DNA of 64,000 bases from Phyllobacteriaceae bacterium. Its GTDB lineage: Bacteria; Pseudomonadota; Alphaproteobacteria; Rhizobiales; Rhizobiaceae. A model generated the notes under the pieces. That model did no database searches and was not told where the DNA came from. It was given only the letters and a program-made list of their open reading frames with translations. The position numbers and the translations under genes were made by a program. Shown one piece after another: positions 1 through 9,200 of the stretch (positions within the stretch are counted from its first letter, which is position 1; each line of letters opens with the position of its first letter). The stretch covers positions 1-64,000 of the forward strand of contig JADJTR010000007.1 of the NCBI GenBank assembly GCA_016711085.1. The letters run 5' to 3'.

Positions 1-1335
1 GACCGGAACAATGTCGCCGATTTTCGCGACGTTTTCATCAACAATAACGGGAATGAGCCAAGGCGATCGGCCGACGATCTGGCCGGCCCTCCGGCCGGGC
101 TTTTCCACAAGAATGCCGGTGGTCATGCCGATGCGGGAGGACTGGAACGCCTTTTGCTGCGCCGTGACCAGCGCCTGCAATTCCAGCAGGCGTCGATGCT
201 TGACCGATTCGGCGACCTGGCCGGCGCGATCGGCGGCGGGCGTACCCGGCCGTGGGGAGTATTTGAACGAATAAGCGCCGGCGTATCCGATTTCCCGGAT
301 CAGGCGCAGCGTCGCCTCGAAATCCGCGTCGGTTTCCCCCGGGAAGCCGACGATGAAATCGCCCGACAGCGCCAAATCCGGCCGGACGGCGCGAATGCGT
401 TCGACCAGCCGCGAATAATCGGCGGCGCTGTGTCGGCGATTCATCGCCTTGAGAATACGGTCCGAACCGGATTGCACCGGCAAATGCAGGTAAGGCATCA
501 ACGCCGGCAGGTCGCGGTGGGCAGCGATCAGATCGTCGGCCATGTCCCGGGGATGGCTGGTGGTGTAGCGGAGACGGGCAAGGGCGGGTATTTCGGCCAG
601 GCGAAACAGCAGACGTCCAAGACCCCAGCGTTTTCCGTCCGGCCCGTCGGCCGCCCAGGCGTTGACGTTCTGGCCAAGCAGGGTGATTTCGCGCACGCCG
701 GCGGCGACCAGTTTCTCGGCTTCGGCGACGATCTGCGCGACCGGCCGTGAGACTTCCGCCCCGCGCGTATAGGGCACGACGCAAAAGGTGCAGAACTTGT
801 CGCAGCCTTCCTGCACCGTTAAAAACGCGGTGACGCCGCGCGCCGCCACCGCCCGGCGCTCCGGCGCGGGCAATTCCCCGAATTTCTCGGCGACGGCGAA
901 TTCCGTTTCGATGATGCGTTCGCCGCCGCGGACCCGCTCGATCATGTCGCCGATGCGATGATAGGATTGGGGACCGATCACGAGATCGACGGCGCCGGCG
1001 CGATCGAGAATCGTTGCCCCTTCGGCCTGCGCCACGCAGCCGGCGACCCCGATCAGCGTTTTTCGCCCTTCGTTGGCATGGGCCTGCTTGAGCAGGCGCA
1101 ATTTGCCGAGTTCGGAATAGACTTTTTCCGCCGCCTTTTCCCGGATGTGGCAGGTGTTGAGCAAGACGAGATCGGCATCTTCGGCGGTTTCCGCCGGCGA
1201 ATAGCCGGCGACGGCCAGTGCATCGCCCATGCGCTGCGAATCGTAGACGTTCATCTGGCAACCCCAGGTCTTGATGAAGACCTTGCCGCCTTTGCCGTTT
1301 TCCGGCCGGTCGTCGGGGAGGTTCGCAGCGCTCAT
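1..1335 (-). CDS. miaB: MiaB, tRNA-2-methylthio-N6-isopentenyladenosine synthase (3' end outside window)
   Basis: Radical-SAM methylthiotransferase that thiolates i6A37 of tRNAs reading UNN codons. The frame opens at an ATG at 1335 and runs off the left edge, giving about 445 residues. Visible are the N-terminal UPF0004 domain with TWGCQMN and LLNTCHIREKA (auxiliary-cluster cysteines), the radical-SAM motif GCDKFCTFCVVPYTRG (CxxxCxxC), and at the edge the start of a TRAM-like RNA-binding domain. Only a few dozen residues can be missing compared with the usual length. It is the last gene of a leftward housekeeping run (tsaB, rimI, plsC, miaB). The identity is secure; the end is not in the window. 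Confidence 0.95.
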   Translation of the reverse strand, partial: MSAANLPDDRPENGKGGKVFIKTWGCQMNVYDSQRMGDALAVAGYSPAETAEDADLVLLNTCHIREKAAEKVYSELGKLRLLKQAHANEGRKTLIGVAGCVAQAEGATILDRAGAVDLVIGPQSYHRIGDMIERVRGGERIIETEFAVAEKFGELPAPERRAVAARGVTAFLTVQEGCDKFCTFCVVPYTRGAEVSRPVAQIVAEAEKLVAAGVREITLLGQNVNAWAADGPDGKRWGLGRLLFRLAEIPALARLRYTTSHPRDMADDLIAAHRDLPALMPYLHLPVQSGSDRILKAMNRRHSAADYSRLVERIRAVRPDLALSGDFIVGFPGETDADFEATLRLIREIGYAGAYSFKYSPRPGTPAADRAGQVAESVKHRRLLELQALVTAQQKAFQSSRIGMTTGILVEKPGRRAGQIVGRSPWLIPVIVDENVAKIGDIVPV

Positions 1336-1375
1336 CGCCGTCTTGTATCGCCGCGAATGCCTGCCGCCAACCCGG

Positions 1376-2161
1376 TCAAAGCCGCACGCCATTGCGAAAT
1401 GCCGAAATGAACCGGCGGATTTCGGTTTCCGCCAGACGAATCGCGTCCTTGCGGTCGATTTCGTCGAGGCTGAAAGCGTCGCCGAAACCGATCTCGACAT
1501 CGAAGACGTCGCGTTTCAGCAAATCACGGACATGAGGCACGAGTTCCTCATCGCCGATCCATGAGGCCCGCATGCGATGGCGGCGGCCGACGGCCACGCC
1601 GTGGTGACGGGTATAGGCAATGGCGACCGGCTGGATTCGGATATCCGGAACGGTTTTCCGGGCGATCTCGGCGGCGGCGAGCAGCGAACTCTTGAACGGC
1701 CGCAATTTCACGCCGTCGCCGGTCGTGCCTTCGGCAAACAGGACAACGACCGCGCCCGCGGCGAGTCGCCCGGCGATGATCGCGGCCTGGTCGGCGGCGC
1801 CGCGCCGGTTATTGCGGTCGACGAAGATCGTGTTGGACATCCGCGCCAGCCCGCCGATCACCGGCCAGCCGCTCAAATCGCCGCGCGCCACGAAGGTCAC
1901 CTCGCCCAGTGCGCCGAGGGCGACGATATCGATCCAGGAAACATGATTGGCGACGATCAGAAGCGGTTTTTGCGCCGCGACTGCGCCATGGGCGACGATT
2001 TTCAGACCGAGCAACCGCGCCGTCATGCGCCGCCACTTCATCGGCAGCCAGCCCGGCCGGAGCACGCCAAGGCCCACGCCCAGCCACTGCGCTGCGGCGA
2101 AAAGCGGCGTGGCCGCCGCCACGACGCCCAAAGTGGCGACGGTTCGCATCCTGCCGGCCAT
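1376..2161 (-). CDS. plsC: PlsC-type 1-acyl-sn-glycerol-3-phosphate acyltransferase
   Basis: Inner-membrane acyltransferase that would make phosphatidic acid from lysophosphatidic acid. The 261-residue protein has a hydrophobic N-terminal segment (residues 7-40), the HX4D catalytic motif in NHVSWID (about residue 92) and the acceptor-binding FAEGTTGDG motif (about residue 143), spaced as in the family. ATG 2161 follows an AGGA-containing stretch. It lies between rimI and miaB on the same strand, its usual rhizobial place as I recall it. A lyso-ornithine-lipid acyltransferase (OlsA) belongs to the same family and cannot be excluded; olsB is at 43767-44612. Confidence 0.85.
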   Translation of the reverse strand: MAGRMRTVATLGVVAAATPLFAAAQWLGVGLGVLRPGWLPMKWRRMTARLLGLKIVAHGAVAAQKPLLIVANHVSWIDIVALGALGEVTFVARGDLSGWPVIGGLARMSNTIFVDRNNRRGAADQAAIIAGRLAAGAVVVLFAEGTTGDGVKLRPFKSSLLAAAEIARKTVPDIRIQPVAIAYTRHHGVAVGRRHRMRASWIGDEELVPHVRDLLKRDVFDVEIGFGDAFSLDEIDRKDAIRLAETEIRRFISAFRNGVRL

Positions 2162-2187
2162 GGGGGATTCCTGCTCCGATTCCGCCG

Positions 2188-2682
2188 CTAGCGGAGATCG
2201 CGGCGCATGACAAGCGCGGTCGACGCCGGCTCGCCCTTGCGCTCGGCGTAGTAACCCGGCCGCTTGCCGACCTCGCGGAAGCCGAGCCGCCGATATAACG
2301 CCAAAGCGGGCGCGTTCCTTTCGTCGACTTCGAGAAACACGGCTTCGGCGCGATCGGCGTGAAGGCGCAACAGCACCGCATCCATCAGGCGGCGGCCGAC
2401 GCCGCCGCGGCGCGCCGATTTGGCGACGGCGATGGTGAGAATTTCCGCTTCCCCGGCGGCCAGGCGGGCAAGCACGAAACCCGACAACGGTCCGCCGCCC
2501 TCGCCTTCGCGGCGGGCGGCAAAGCCGAAAACCGGCGTCTGGGCCAACAGGGCTGCGAATTCGCCGTCATTCCAGGGCCGCGCGAAACCCTCATTGTGCA
2601 CTGCGGCCATGGCTGGCGCGTCGGCGCGGCCGAGCGGTTCGATCACCCAATCGCGCTTGCGAAATCCGGCGAATGAAATCAC
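2188..2682 (-). CDS. rimI: RimI-like ribosomal-protein/peptide N-acetyltransferase (GNAT)
   Basis: GNAT fold of 164 residues with the acetyl-CoA binding region (SARRGGVGRRLMDAVL, the R/Q-x-x-G-x-G/A pattern) followed by VFLEVDERNAPALALYRRLGF, split here as LEVDERN and ALYRRLGF, both typical of RimI. The GTG start at 2682 overlaps the stop of tsaB as GTGA (2679-2682), so translation is probably coupled. The tsaB-rimI pair is widespread and supports RimI over other GNAT members. The acetylated substrate cannot be read from sequence. Confidence 0.88.
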   Translation of the reverse strand: MISFAGFRKRDWVIEPLGRADAPAMAAVHNEGFARPWNDGEFAALLAQTPVFGFAARREGEGGGPLSGFVLARLAAGEAEILTIAVAKSARRGGVGRRLMDAVLLRLHADRAEAVFLEVDERNAPALALYRRLGFREVGKRPGYYAERKGEPASTALVMRRDLR

Positions 2683-3347
2683 GGCGTCCTCCGCGGCAGA
2701 GATTGCCCGCTTTGCGGTTTGGCGTCAGGCTTGCGCAGGTAAAGCGGCGACGCCGGCTTTGTCGCATCGGCGCTGGCGGCCAGTCTGGCGACCATGCCGA
2801 TATCCGGTGACGCCGAAACGCCTTCGACCGCGAGATCGTCGCCGCGGATCATGGGCGCGGCCGAACCGGTCAGGATGGCGTTGGCGCCAGCGGCGATTTC
2901 GCGGGCCCGGGCAATGGTCAGCGCCACGGACGCAAGGACCTGATTTCCTTCGGCGTTCCACAGCGCGGCGTAGACCTCGTCGCGACGCGCATCGAGCGCC
3001 GCCATCACGGCCCGGCCGGGACAGGCCTTGCGCACCGGCTCGGCCAGGGCGTCGAGGACATCGACGCCGACCGACGGGATAGCGAGCGCCAGCGCCAGCC
3101 CGCGCGCCGCGGCGACGCCAATGCGCACGCCGGTGAAGGAACCCGGGCCGACGGTCGACGCGACGCGACCGATATCCCGATAGGATTTGCCCGCCGATTC
3201 GAGGGCTTCATCGATGACATCGGATAGCGCCGCAGCGTGTCCCGTAGCCATCGGCCGGACGATGCGCGACATTTCGCGATCCGCTTCCGCGTCGTAAACG
3301 CAGGCGGCGCATTGGGTCGAGGCGGTATCGAGGGCGAGCACGATCAT
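2679..3347 (-). CDS. tsaB: TsaB, tRNA threonylcarbamoyladenosine (t6A) biosynthesis protein
   Basis: Non-catalytic partner of TsaD in t6A37 synthesis, with an ASKHA-fold N-terminal half. The protein begins MIVLALDTAS, the usual TsaB start, so I prefer ATG 3347 over a further upstream codon at 3374. STVGPGSFTGVRIG (about residue 65) is the family signature. About 222 residues, normal length. First gene of the tsaB-rimI overlapping pair. A noncoding gap separates it from glcB, which reads in the same direction. Confidence 0.93.
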   Translation of the reverse strand: MIVLALDTASTQCAACVYDAEADREMSRIVRPMATGHAAALSDVIDEALESAGKSYRDIGRVASTVGPGSFTGVRIGVAAARGLALALAIPSVGVDVLDALAEPVRKACPGRAVMAALDARRDEVYAALWNAEGNQVLASVALTIARAREIAAGANAILTGSAAPMIRGDDLAVEGVSASPDIGMVARLAASADATKPASPLYLRKPDAKPQSGQSLPRRTP

Positions 3348-3392
3348 GTACCGATCATGCCCTGAAATCGTCAACGAAGCCTGTGCGCGCAG

Positions 3393-5558
3393 TCAAGCGG
3401 CGAACCGCGCCTTCAATTCGCGGCGGCGGCGATGGAGAACCGGCTCGGTATAGCCGTTCGGCTGCTTCGTTCCCTCGAAAACCAACTCGCAGGCGGCCTG
3501 GAAGGCGATGGAGCCATCGAAATCGACCGCCATCGGCATATAGGTTAAATCGCCGGCGTTCTGGCGATCGACGATGGCGGCCATGCGCTTCATCGTTTCC
3601 AACACCTGGCCCTTCGTGCAGACGCCATGGCGGAGCCAGTTGGCGATATGCTGGGATGAGATACGCAAGGTGGCGCGGTCTTCCATCAGGCCGACATCGT
3701 TGATGTCCGGCACCTTCGAGCAGCCGACGCCCTGGCTGACCCAGCGCACGACATAGCCGAGAATGCCTTGGGCGTTGTTGTCGAGTTCCTTCTGGATATC
3801 CTCCGGCGACCAATTCGGCCGCGGCGCGACCGGCACCGACAGGATGTCCTGCAACTTGGCGCGGGTTCGCGATTTGAGCTTGTCCTGAACGGCGAAAACG
3901 TCGACGCGATGATAATGGGTGGCGTGCAGCGTCGCGGCCGTCGGCGACGGCACCCAGGCGGTGTTCGCCCCGGCCTTCGGGTGGGCGATCTTCGCCTCGA
4001 GCATCGCCTTCATCAGATCCGGCATGGCCCACATGCCCTTGCCGATCTGCGCCTTGCCCGAAAGACCGCAGGCAAGGCCGATGTCGACGTTCCAGTTTTC
4101 GTAGGCCTGGATCCAGGCTGCGGATTTCATGTCGCCCTTGCGGATCATCGGGCCGGCTTCCATCGACGTGTGCATCTCGTCGCCGGTGCGGTCGAGGAAG
4201 CCGGTATTGATGAACACGATGCGCGACGCGGCGGCGCGGATGCATTCCTTGAGGTTGACCGTGGTGCGGCGCTCCTCGTCCATGATGCCCATCTTGATGG
4301 TTTCCGGCGCCAGGCCAAGCGCCGCTTCGACGCGGCCGAAAATCTCGACCGCGAAAGCCACTTCCTTCGGACCGTGCATCTTCGGCTTGACAACATACAT
4401 CGAGCCGGCGCGCGAATTGGCGCGGCGGCCGTTCGGTCCGATGTCGTGCAGGGCGATTGCCGCGGTGACATAAGCGTCCATGATTCCTTCCGGAATCTCG
4501 TTCCCGTCTTGGTCAAGGATGGCCGGGTTGGTCATCAGGTGGCCGACATTGCGCACCAGCAGCAAGGCGCGGCCGGGCAGGACAAGCGGAAGGCCGTCGG
4601 CGCCATGATACTCGCGGTCGGCGTTGAGGCGGCGGGTCATGGTCCTGCCGCCCTTGTCGAAGGTGTCGTTCAGGTCGCCCTTCATCAGGCCAAGCCAGTT
4701 GCGGTAGGCGATGACCTTGTCCTCGGCGTCGACGGCGGCGACCGAATCCTCGCAATCCTGGATGGTGGTGATCGCCGATTCGAGAATGACGTCGGCGATT
4801 CCGGCCGGATCGGTCCTGCCGATCACATTGTCGCGGTTGACGACCACTTCGACATGCAGGCCGTGGCGTTTCAGCAGGATCGCCGTCGGGGCGGACGCCT
4901 CGCCCTTCCAGCCGGCGAGTTCGCCGCCGTCGAGCAGGCCGGTGATCGCGCCGGAGGCGGTGGTCACGGTGAGGCGGCCGTGGGTTATGGTGAAACCGGT
5001 CACGTCGGCCCATTTGGCGTCTTCAAGCGGCGCGGAGGCGTCGAGGAAATCCTTGGCCCAGCCGATGACGCGGGCGCCCCGGGCCGGATCGTAGCCGCCG
5101 CCGGAAGGCGGGTCGCCGAGCGCATCGGTGCCGTAGAGAGCATCGTAGAGCGAACCCCAGCGGGCATTGGCGGCGTTGAGCGCATAACGCGCGTTCATCA
5201 CCGGCACAACCAGCTGCGGTCCGGGAATGGTCGCGATCTCCGGATCGACATGGGCGGTTGAAATGGTGAAATCCGGACCCTCGGGCGCGATATAGCCGAT
5301 ATCGCGCAGGAAGGCCTCGTAAACCGCCATGTCGGACGGCGCGCCATGGGCGCGATGCCAGTCGTCGATCTTATGCTGCAACGCGTCGCGTTCGGACAGC
5401 AATGCCCGGTTCTTCGGGGCGAGATCGGCGACGATTGCCGAAAATCGGGACCAGAACCGCACCGGCTCGACGCCCGTGCCCGGCAGCGCCTCGTTGTCGA
5501 TGAAATCCTTCAGCTCGCGGTCAACCTGCAAACCGTCGACGAGGATGCGTTCGGCCAT
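3393..5558 (-). CDS. glcB: Malate synthase G
   Basis: Glyoxylate-shunt enzyme condensing glyoxylate and acetyl-CoA to malate. The 721-residue length fits the monomeric G isoform rather than the roughly 530-residue A isoform. Recognisable stretches include TITTIQDCEDSVAAVD, LNDTFDKGGRTMTRRL and the C-terminal WLRHGVCT region. ATG 5558 follows an AGGAG at a good spacing. No isocitrate lyase is nearby. The gene sits inside what is otherwise a conserved housekeeping block, just upstream of tsaB, and its codon use matches its neighbours. Confidence 0.97.
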   Translation of the reverse strand: MAERILVDGLQVDRELKDFIDNEALPGTGVEPVRFWSRFSAIVADLAPKNRALLSERDALQHKIDDWHRAHGAPSDMAVYEAFLRDIGYIAPEGPDFTISTAHVDPEIATIPGPQLVVPVMNARYALNAANARWGSLYDALYGTDALGDPPSGGGYDPARGARVIGWAKDFLDASAPLEDAKWADVTGFTITHGRLTVTTASGAITGLLDGGELAGWKGEASAPTAILLKRHGLHVEVVVNRDNVIGRTDPAGIADVILESAITTIQDCEDSVAAVDAEDKVIAYRNWLGLMKGDLNDTFDKGGRTMTRRLNADREYHGADGLPLVLPGRALLLVRNVGHLMTNPAILDQDGNEIPEGIMDAYVTAAIALHDIGPNGRRANSRAGSMYVVKPKMHGPKEVAFAVEIFGRVEAALGLAPETIKMGIMDEERRTTVNLKECIRAAASRIVFINTGFLDRTGDEMHTSMEAGPMIRKGDMKSAAWIQAYENWNVDIGLACGLSGKAQIGKGMWAMPDLMKAMLEAKIAHPKAGANTAWVPSPTAATLHATHYHRVDVFAVQDKLKSRTRAKLQDILSVPVAPRPNWSPEDIQKELDNNAQGILGYVVRWVSQGVGCSKVPDINDVGLMEDRATLRISSQHIANWLRHGVCTKGQVLETMKRMAAIVDRQNAGDLTYMPMAVDFDGSIAFQAACELVFEGTKQPNGYTEPVLHRRRRELKARFAA

Positions 5559-5669
5559 GGCGCGACTCCTGCAAAATTCCCGGTGTTTTCCGGGCTTTCA
5601 CCACGGTGAGCGGCCGGGGTCAATTCGGCTTACGGCGCAAGCTGTTTACGCGGCGACGATAAAATCGGT

Positions 5670-7670
5670 TCAACCGGCGATGCGCGGCCGGCCGGAGGCG
5701 GTGGCGACAATCCTCGCCTCGATGAAGGTCCGCTGGCCTTCGATCGTCGCGGCGGAGATGTCGCTGTCGATGTCGACGTGGGCGTCAGCCGCGCCGGCTT
5801 CGCCGGCGCGGGCAAGCGCCTGAACCGAGGCCTCAGCCTCGGCCACGGCAAGCGCGGAGGCCTCGTCGCCATGGTCGGAGAGGACAGAGGCGATCTGGAC
5901 GCGGAACAGACCCTCGCGCGGGCTGGAGACATGCGCTTCGACCGCGACGCGGACCTGGCCGACCACCGCGCCGACCGCATTGGCGACATCGGCGTGTTCG
6001 GGCACGATAATGCCGGTTCCAAGCAGCGTGGACAGACGGGCGTAATGCAAGCCGGCCGACGCGCCGAGGCCGACGACCGGGCGGTCGAGCGACAGCGCAA
6101 GCCGGGCGATCCCGCCGGCATGGTCGAGCGAGCGGCGCATCAGCGCATGGGCGGCGTAGGCCGGATCAATTCCGTCCTCGACAAAGGCCGTTTCGAGGAT
6201 GACCTCGGCGGAGCGGCGCGCGACGGCGTCGAGCACACGCGCCGAAATCGATTCCGCGCCGGCCGCGATGGCCAGGCCACGCCCGTCCTTCTTCCGGGCG
6301 AACAGCGCCGCTCCGAGGCGGGCCGCGCCGGCGTCCCAATTGTCCTGGCGGGCGAGCACATGGGCGGCGTCCGACGGGGTGAAGCCGGAAAGCGCGACAA
6401 GGCCGCGCGCCACGAGGCGGTCGAGCACGGCGAGTTCCGGGTTGACGGCGATGAGCCTGTCGAGCGGGGCCGGTTCAACGCCGGTTTTCGCCAGCAGTTT
6501 CTCCTCCGGCGCGGTCAGGCCCGGCGCCGGCAGGCCGGTCGCCAACGCGAAGCGGCCTTCGAAACGGTGCGGATGGATGGATTTGAGCTGCCGGTCGAGA
6601 TGGAAGCGGACGAGATCGGGGAAATGCTGTCCGACCAGCGCCAGCGGAACGAGCCGGCGCGGGCCGAGCCGGAGCGTCGCGCCGAGACCCTCGACGATTG
6701 TCACCTCCGAATCGCCGCCAAGGCCGAAGGTGCGCATGGCGACCGCCTCCACCATGGTGCGGAAGCCGCCGACCGTCGCCCCGTCCGGATCGAGGCGCGG
6801 CCGGCCCCGATCGAGCACCGCGACGTCGGTGGTGGTGCCGCCGATATCGGAAACGACGGCGTTGTCGACTCCGGCCAAATGCCGCGCGCCGACGAGGCTC
6901 GCCGCCGGGCCGGACAGGATGGTCTCGATCGGCCTTGACCGGGCGAAGGCGGCCGACACCAGCGCGCCGTCGCCGCGCACCACCATCAGCGGCGCGGAAA
7001 CGCCGTGACCGGCGAGCCAGCCCTCGACCGCGTCGATCAGGCGGGCGAGCATCGGCACGAGGCGGGCGTTGAGCAAAGTGGTCAGCGCCCGGCGCGGGCC
7101 GCCGAGCTTCGAGGTCAGCTCGTGGCTGCCGGTGACGGCGAGGCCGGCGGCGCGGACCAGCTCCATGGCGGCCAGTTCATGGGCCGGGTTGCGGGTGGCA
7201 AACAGGGCGCAGACGGCGACGCCCGAAACCGCGCCGGTCCATGCCGGCAAGGCCCGCCCGAGCGCGGCGAGATCGAGCGGCGTCGCGTTGCCATGGACAT
7301 CGTGGCCGCCGGGGCAAAACACCACCGGATCGGACCCGAGCGCGGCGCGAAGCCCGTCGCGATCGAGATCGGCCTCGGAAAAACCGATCATGACGAGGCC
7401 GGCGCGGCCGCCCTGGCCCTCGACCAGAGCGTTGGTGGCGAGCGTCGTCGACAGCGACACGAGACGAATGGCCGACGGCGGCAGGCCGGCTTCGGCCAAG
7501 GCTTTTTCCGCCGCTTCTTCCACGCCCAGCGCCAGATCGTGGCGGGTGGTGAGCGCCTTGGCCTTGGCGATCACGCCCTTGTCCGGCGCGTGGATCACCG
7601 CGTCGGTGTAGGTGCCGCCGGTGTCGATGCCCAAAAAATGGGGGCCGAGAAAGTATGTTGCGCCGCTCAT
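5670..7670 (-). CDS. Hydantoinase/oxoprolinase A-subunit family protein (HyuA-like), solitary
   Basis: ATP-dependent amidohydrolase subunit of the ASKHA fold. The N-terminus has FLGIDTGGTYTDAV (phosphate 1 motif) and the middle has VVSDIGGTTTDVAVLDRG (phosphate 2 motif). The 666 residues match HyuA-type proteins. HyuA normally works with a HyuB subunit, but no HyuB is next to it: glcB is on one side and a repeat plus an IS element on the other. The substrate (hydantoin, oxoproline, acetone or acetophenone class) cannot be assigned. ATG 7670 chosen; the translated start MSGATYFLG runs straight into the first motif. Confidence 0.85.
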   Translation of the reverse strand: MSGATYFLGPHFLGIDTGGTYTDAVIHAPDKGVIAKAKALTTRHDLALGVEEAAEKALAEAGLPPSAIRLVSLSTTLATNALVEGQGGRAGLVMIGFSEADLDRDGLRAALGSDPVVFCPGGHDVHGNATPLDLAALGRALPAWTGAVSGVAVCALFATRNPAHELAAMELVRAAGLAVTGSHELTSKLGGPRRALTTLLNARLVPMLARLIDAVEGWLAGHGVSAPLMVVRGDGALVSAAFARSRPIETILSGPAASLVGARHLAGVDNAVVSDIGGTTTDVAVLDRGRPRLDPDGATVGGFRTMVEAVAMRTFGLGGDSEVTIVEGLGATLRLGPRRLVPLALVGQHFPDLVRFHLDRQLKSIHPHRFEGRFALATGLPAPGLTAPEEKLLAKTGVEPAPLDRLIAVNPELAVLDRLVARGLVALSGFTPSDAAHVLARQDNWDAGAARLGAALFARKKDGRGLAIAAGAESISARVLDAVARRSAEVILETAFVEDGIDPAYAAHALMRRSLDHAGGIARLALSLDRPVVGLGASAGLHYARLSTLLGTGIIVPEHADVANAVGAVVGQVRVAVEAHVSSPREGLFRVQIASVLSDHGDEASALAVAEAEASVQALARAGEAGAADAHVDIDSDISAATIEGQRTFIEARIVATASGRPRIAG

Positions 7671-7842
7671 GGGGTCCGCCCGTTTCCACTCCGGTTATCC
7701 GAAAGCAGCGACGTTGCGAAGGCGGGAGAAGCGACGGGGAGTGTTGCAGGGGCGTCGGGGGGCGGTTGGCGGTGGATACGCCGCCTTCCAGCGGATTTTA
7801 TTTCGTCCGCCTCTCCGCCGGCTTCGGTCAACCCGTCTCCGT

Positions 7843-7871
7843 CGCCCCTCTCCGGCCCTTCGGGCCACCTT
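7843..7871. repeat. Left half of a palindromic extragenic repeat, interrupted by the IS element
   Basis: The stretch ends CGGCCCTTCGGGCCACCTT. The same block is present in complete form, in reverse orientation, at 61183-61232 inside polA, where it continues into a CTCCC-ACAAGG-GGAG hairpin. Here the homology stops abruptly at 7871 and a matching second hairpin arm reappears at about 9000, beyond the transposase. This is the evidence for an element boundary. Confidence 0.6.
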
Positions 7872-7899
7872 GTAACTCTTCATGTGCCGAATCCGGTAT

Positions 7900-7990
7900 G
7901 GTGCCGGTTGCGGTGGCGGACGGGAGACCGACCCACCTCTGGGCGTGCGAGCCCGTGGGAGAGCCTGGGTCGCCGTCCGCCGTTCCATCG
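7900..7990 (+). ncRNA. Candidate bridge RNA in the IS110 left end
   Basis: A long stem-loop is encoded between the element's left edge and the transposase ATG. Outer stem: 7915-7923 pairs perfectly with 7973-7981 (GGCGGACGG/CCGTCCGCC). Second stem: 7929-7935 with 7966-7972. Then CTCT 7937-7940 with AGAG 7960-7963. Apical stem: GGGC 7941-7944 with GCCC 7951-7954. The intervening asymmetric loops sit where the guide loops would be. It is known that IS110-group elements encode a bridge RNA in this position; the assignment here is by analogy. Confidence 0.5.
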
Positions 7991-8047
7991 AACCCGAACA
8001 GTCGCCTGGGCCGCAAGCGAAGCCCGTTTAGGCAAGGATGGGAAAAG

Positions 8048-8985
8048 ATGGACGCCATTGTTGTGGGGATCGACGTTTCGAAGGATCGTCTTGACGTATG
8101 TGTGACGCCGTCCGGGGAGGCGATGGCTGAAGCCAATGACGCGGCCGGGGTCGAGAAGCTCGCGTTGCGCCTGGCCGGGCTGACGCCGGCGCTTGTGGCG
8201 CTGGAGGCGACCGGGGGCTACGAGACGCTGGCGGCGGCGGCGCTTTCGGCTGCGGGCTTGGCCGTGGTCGTGGTCAACCCGGCGCAGGTGCGTTCGTTCG
8301 CCGATGCGCTCGGCAAGCGGGCCAAGACCGACCCGATCGATGCGGAAGTGATTGCCCGTTTCGCCGCGGCGAGCGGCGTCAGGCCCAAGCCGCTGCCCGA
8401 TGAACAAAGCCGCTTGCTGGCCGATCTGGTGACCCGCCGGCGGCAGATCATGGCCATGATCGTGGCCGAGGAAGCCCGGCTGAAGCGGGCCGCCAACCGC
8501 CAACTCAAGAAGAGCATTGGCCGCCTGCTCGCGGCGCTTCGGCGCGAACTCGAGACCCTCGACGCCGATCTGGACAAGCAGATACGCAGCTCGCCGGCGT
8601 GGCGCATCAAGGAGCAACTGCTGTCGTCCGTGCCCGGCGTCGGCAAAGGCATATCGCGCACCCTGATTGCCGAGCTGCCGGAGATCGGCAGCCTCGACTG
8701 CCGCCAGATCGCTTCGCTGGCCGGCCTCGCTCCGTTCACCCGGCAGTCCGGCAAATGGCGAGGCAAGAGCTTCATCAGCGGCGGCAGGGCGAGCGTGCGC
8801 GCCGCCCTCTTCATGGGCGCTTGGTCGCTTCGCGACACAATCCGGGCCTCAAGGCCTTCCGCGACAAACTCGTCGCGCAGGGAAAGCCCAGGATCGTCGC
8901 CATCGTCGCGACAGCCCGCAAACTGCTCACCATCCTCAACGCCATCATTCGGGAAAACCAACCATGGCGCCAACAAAACGCTTGA
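8048..8985 (+). CDS. IS110-family transposase (frameshifted)
   Basis: DEDD recombinase with a C-terminal Tnp20 domain. ATG 8048 opens MDAIVVGIDVSKDRLDVCV (first Asp of the RuvC-like DEDD). It continues with LEATGGYE (Glu), KTDPIDAEVIA (Asp pair) and, C-terminally, SVPGVGKGISRTLIAELPEI and GGRASVRAALFMGA, whose Ser is the expected nucleophile. At about 8820-8822 the frame shifts by one missing base after the FMGA codons. The downstream frame (LVASRHNPGLKAFRDKL to the TGA at 8983-8985) completes a normal length of about 312 residues. As given, the product would have a wrong C-terminus just after the catalytic Ser. Confidence 0.9.
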
Positions 8986-8999
8986 CCGCCAAGACAGTC

Positions 9000-9100
9000 G
9001 CTCTCCCCCGCCTTGGGCAGGGGAGAGGAAGGGCTGCATCGCCGGCGGCGGCTTCCCTCTCCCTACGGGGCGGGTGGCCCGCAGGGCCGGTGGGGGGGAA
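9000..9100. repeat. Right part of the palindromic repeat that the IS element entered
   Basis: It contains the hairpin CTCTCCCC-CGCCTTGGGC-AGGGGAGAG (from about 8999) and a second GC-rich hairpin built on GGCCCGCAGGGCC near 9080. The first arm is what the left half at 7843-7871 would join if the IS were removed, by comparison with the repeat at 61123-61233. From about 9100 the base composition drops sharply towards AT. Confidence 0.55.
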
Positions 9101-9200
9101 CGTTGTTGTTGCCCAAAAATTCGGCAAGCCGCAAAAGCCTGTCAACGTCATCGGCCTAAATCGGCGACACTCCAATTGTAAATACGTCCGATAACAACCT

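Larger units (their letters stand above)
7872..9000 (+). mobile_element. IS110-family insertion sequence inserted in a palindromic repeat
   Basis: The element holds about 176 nt of 5' noncoding DNA, one transposase gene and a very short right end of about 15 nt. This long-left, short-right layout is that of IS110-group elements (IS621 type), which lack terminal inverted repeats. Boundaries are inferred from the broken repeat on both sides (CCACCTT at 7865-7871 and CTCTCCCCCGCC from about 8999) and could be off by a few bases because CT/CTT is shared. The transposase is frameshifted, so this copy may be inactive unless the shift is a sequencing error. Confidence 0.75.

Noticed and set aside
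38..1261. Long minus-strand frame of 407 residues over miaB
   Set aside because: Arg/Gly-rich shadow of the true miaB frame, which opens at 1335 and leaves the window.
3768..5261. Plus-strand frame of 497 residues opposite glcB
   Set aside because: High-GC antisense shadow with no recognisable motif; glcB accounts for the region.
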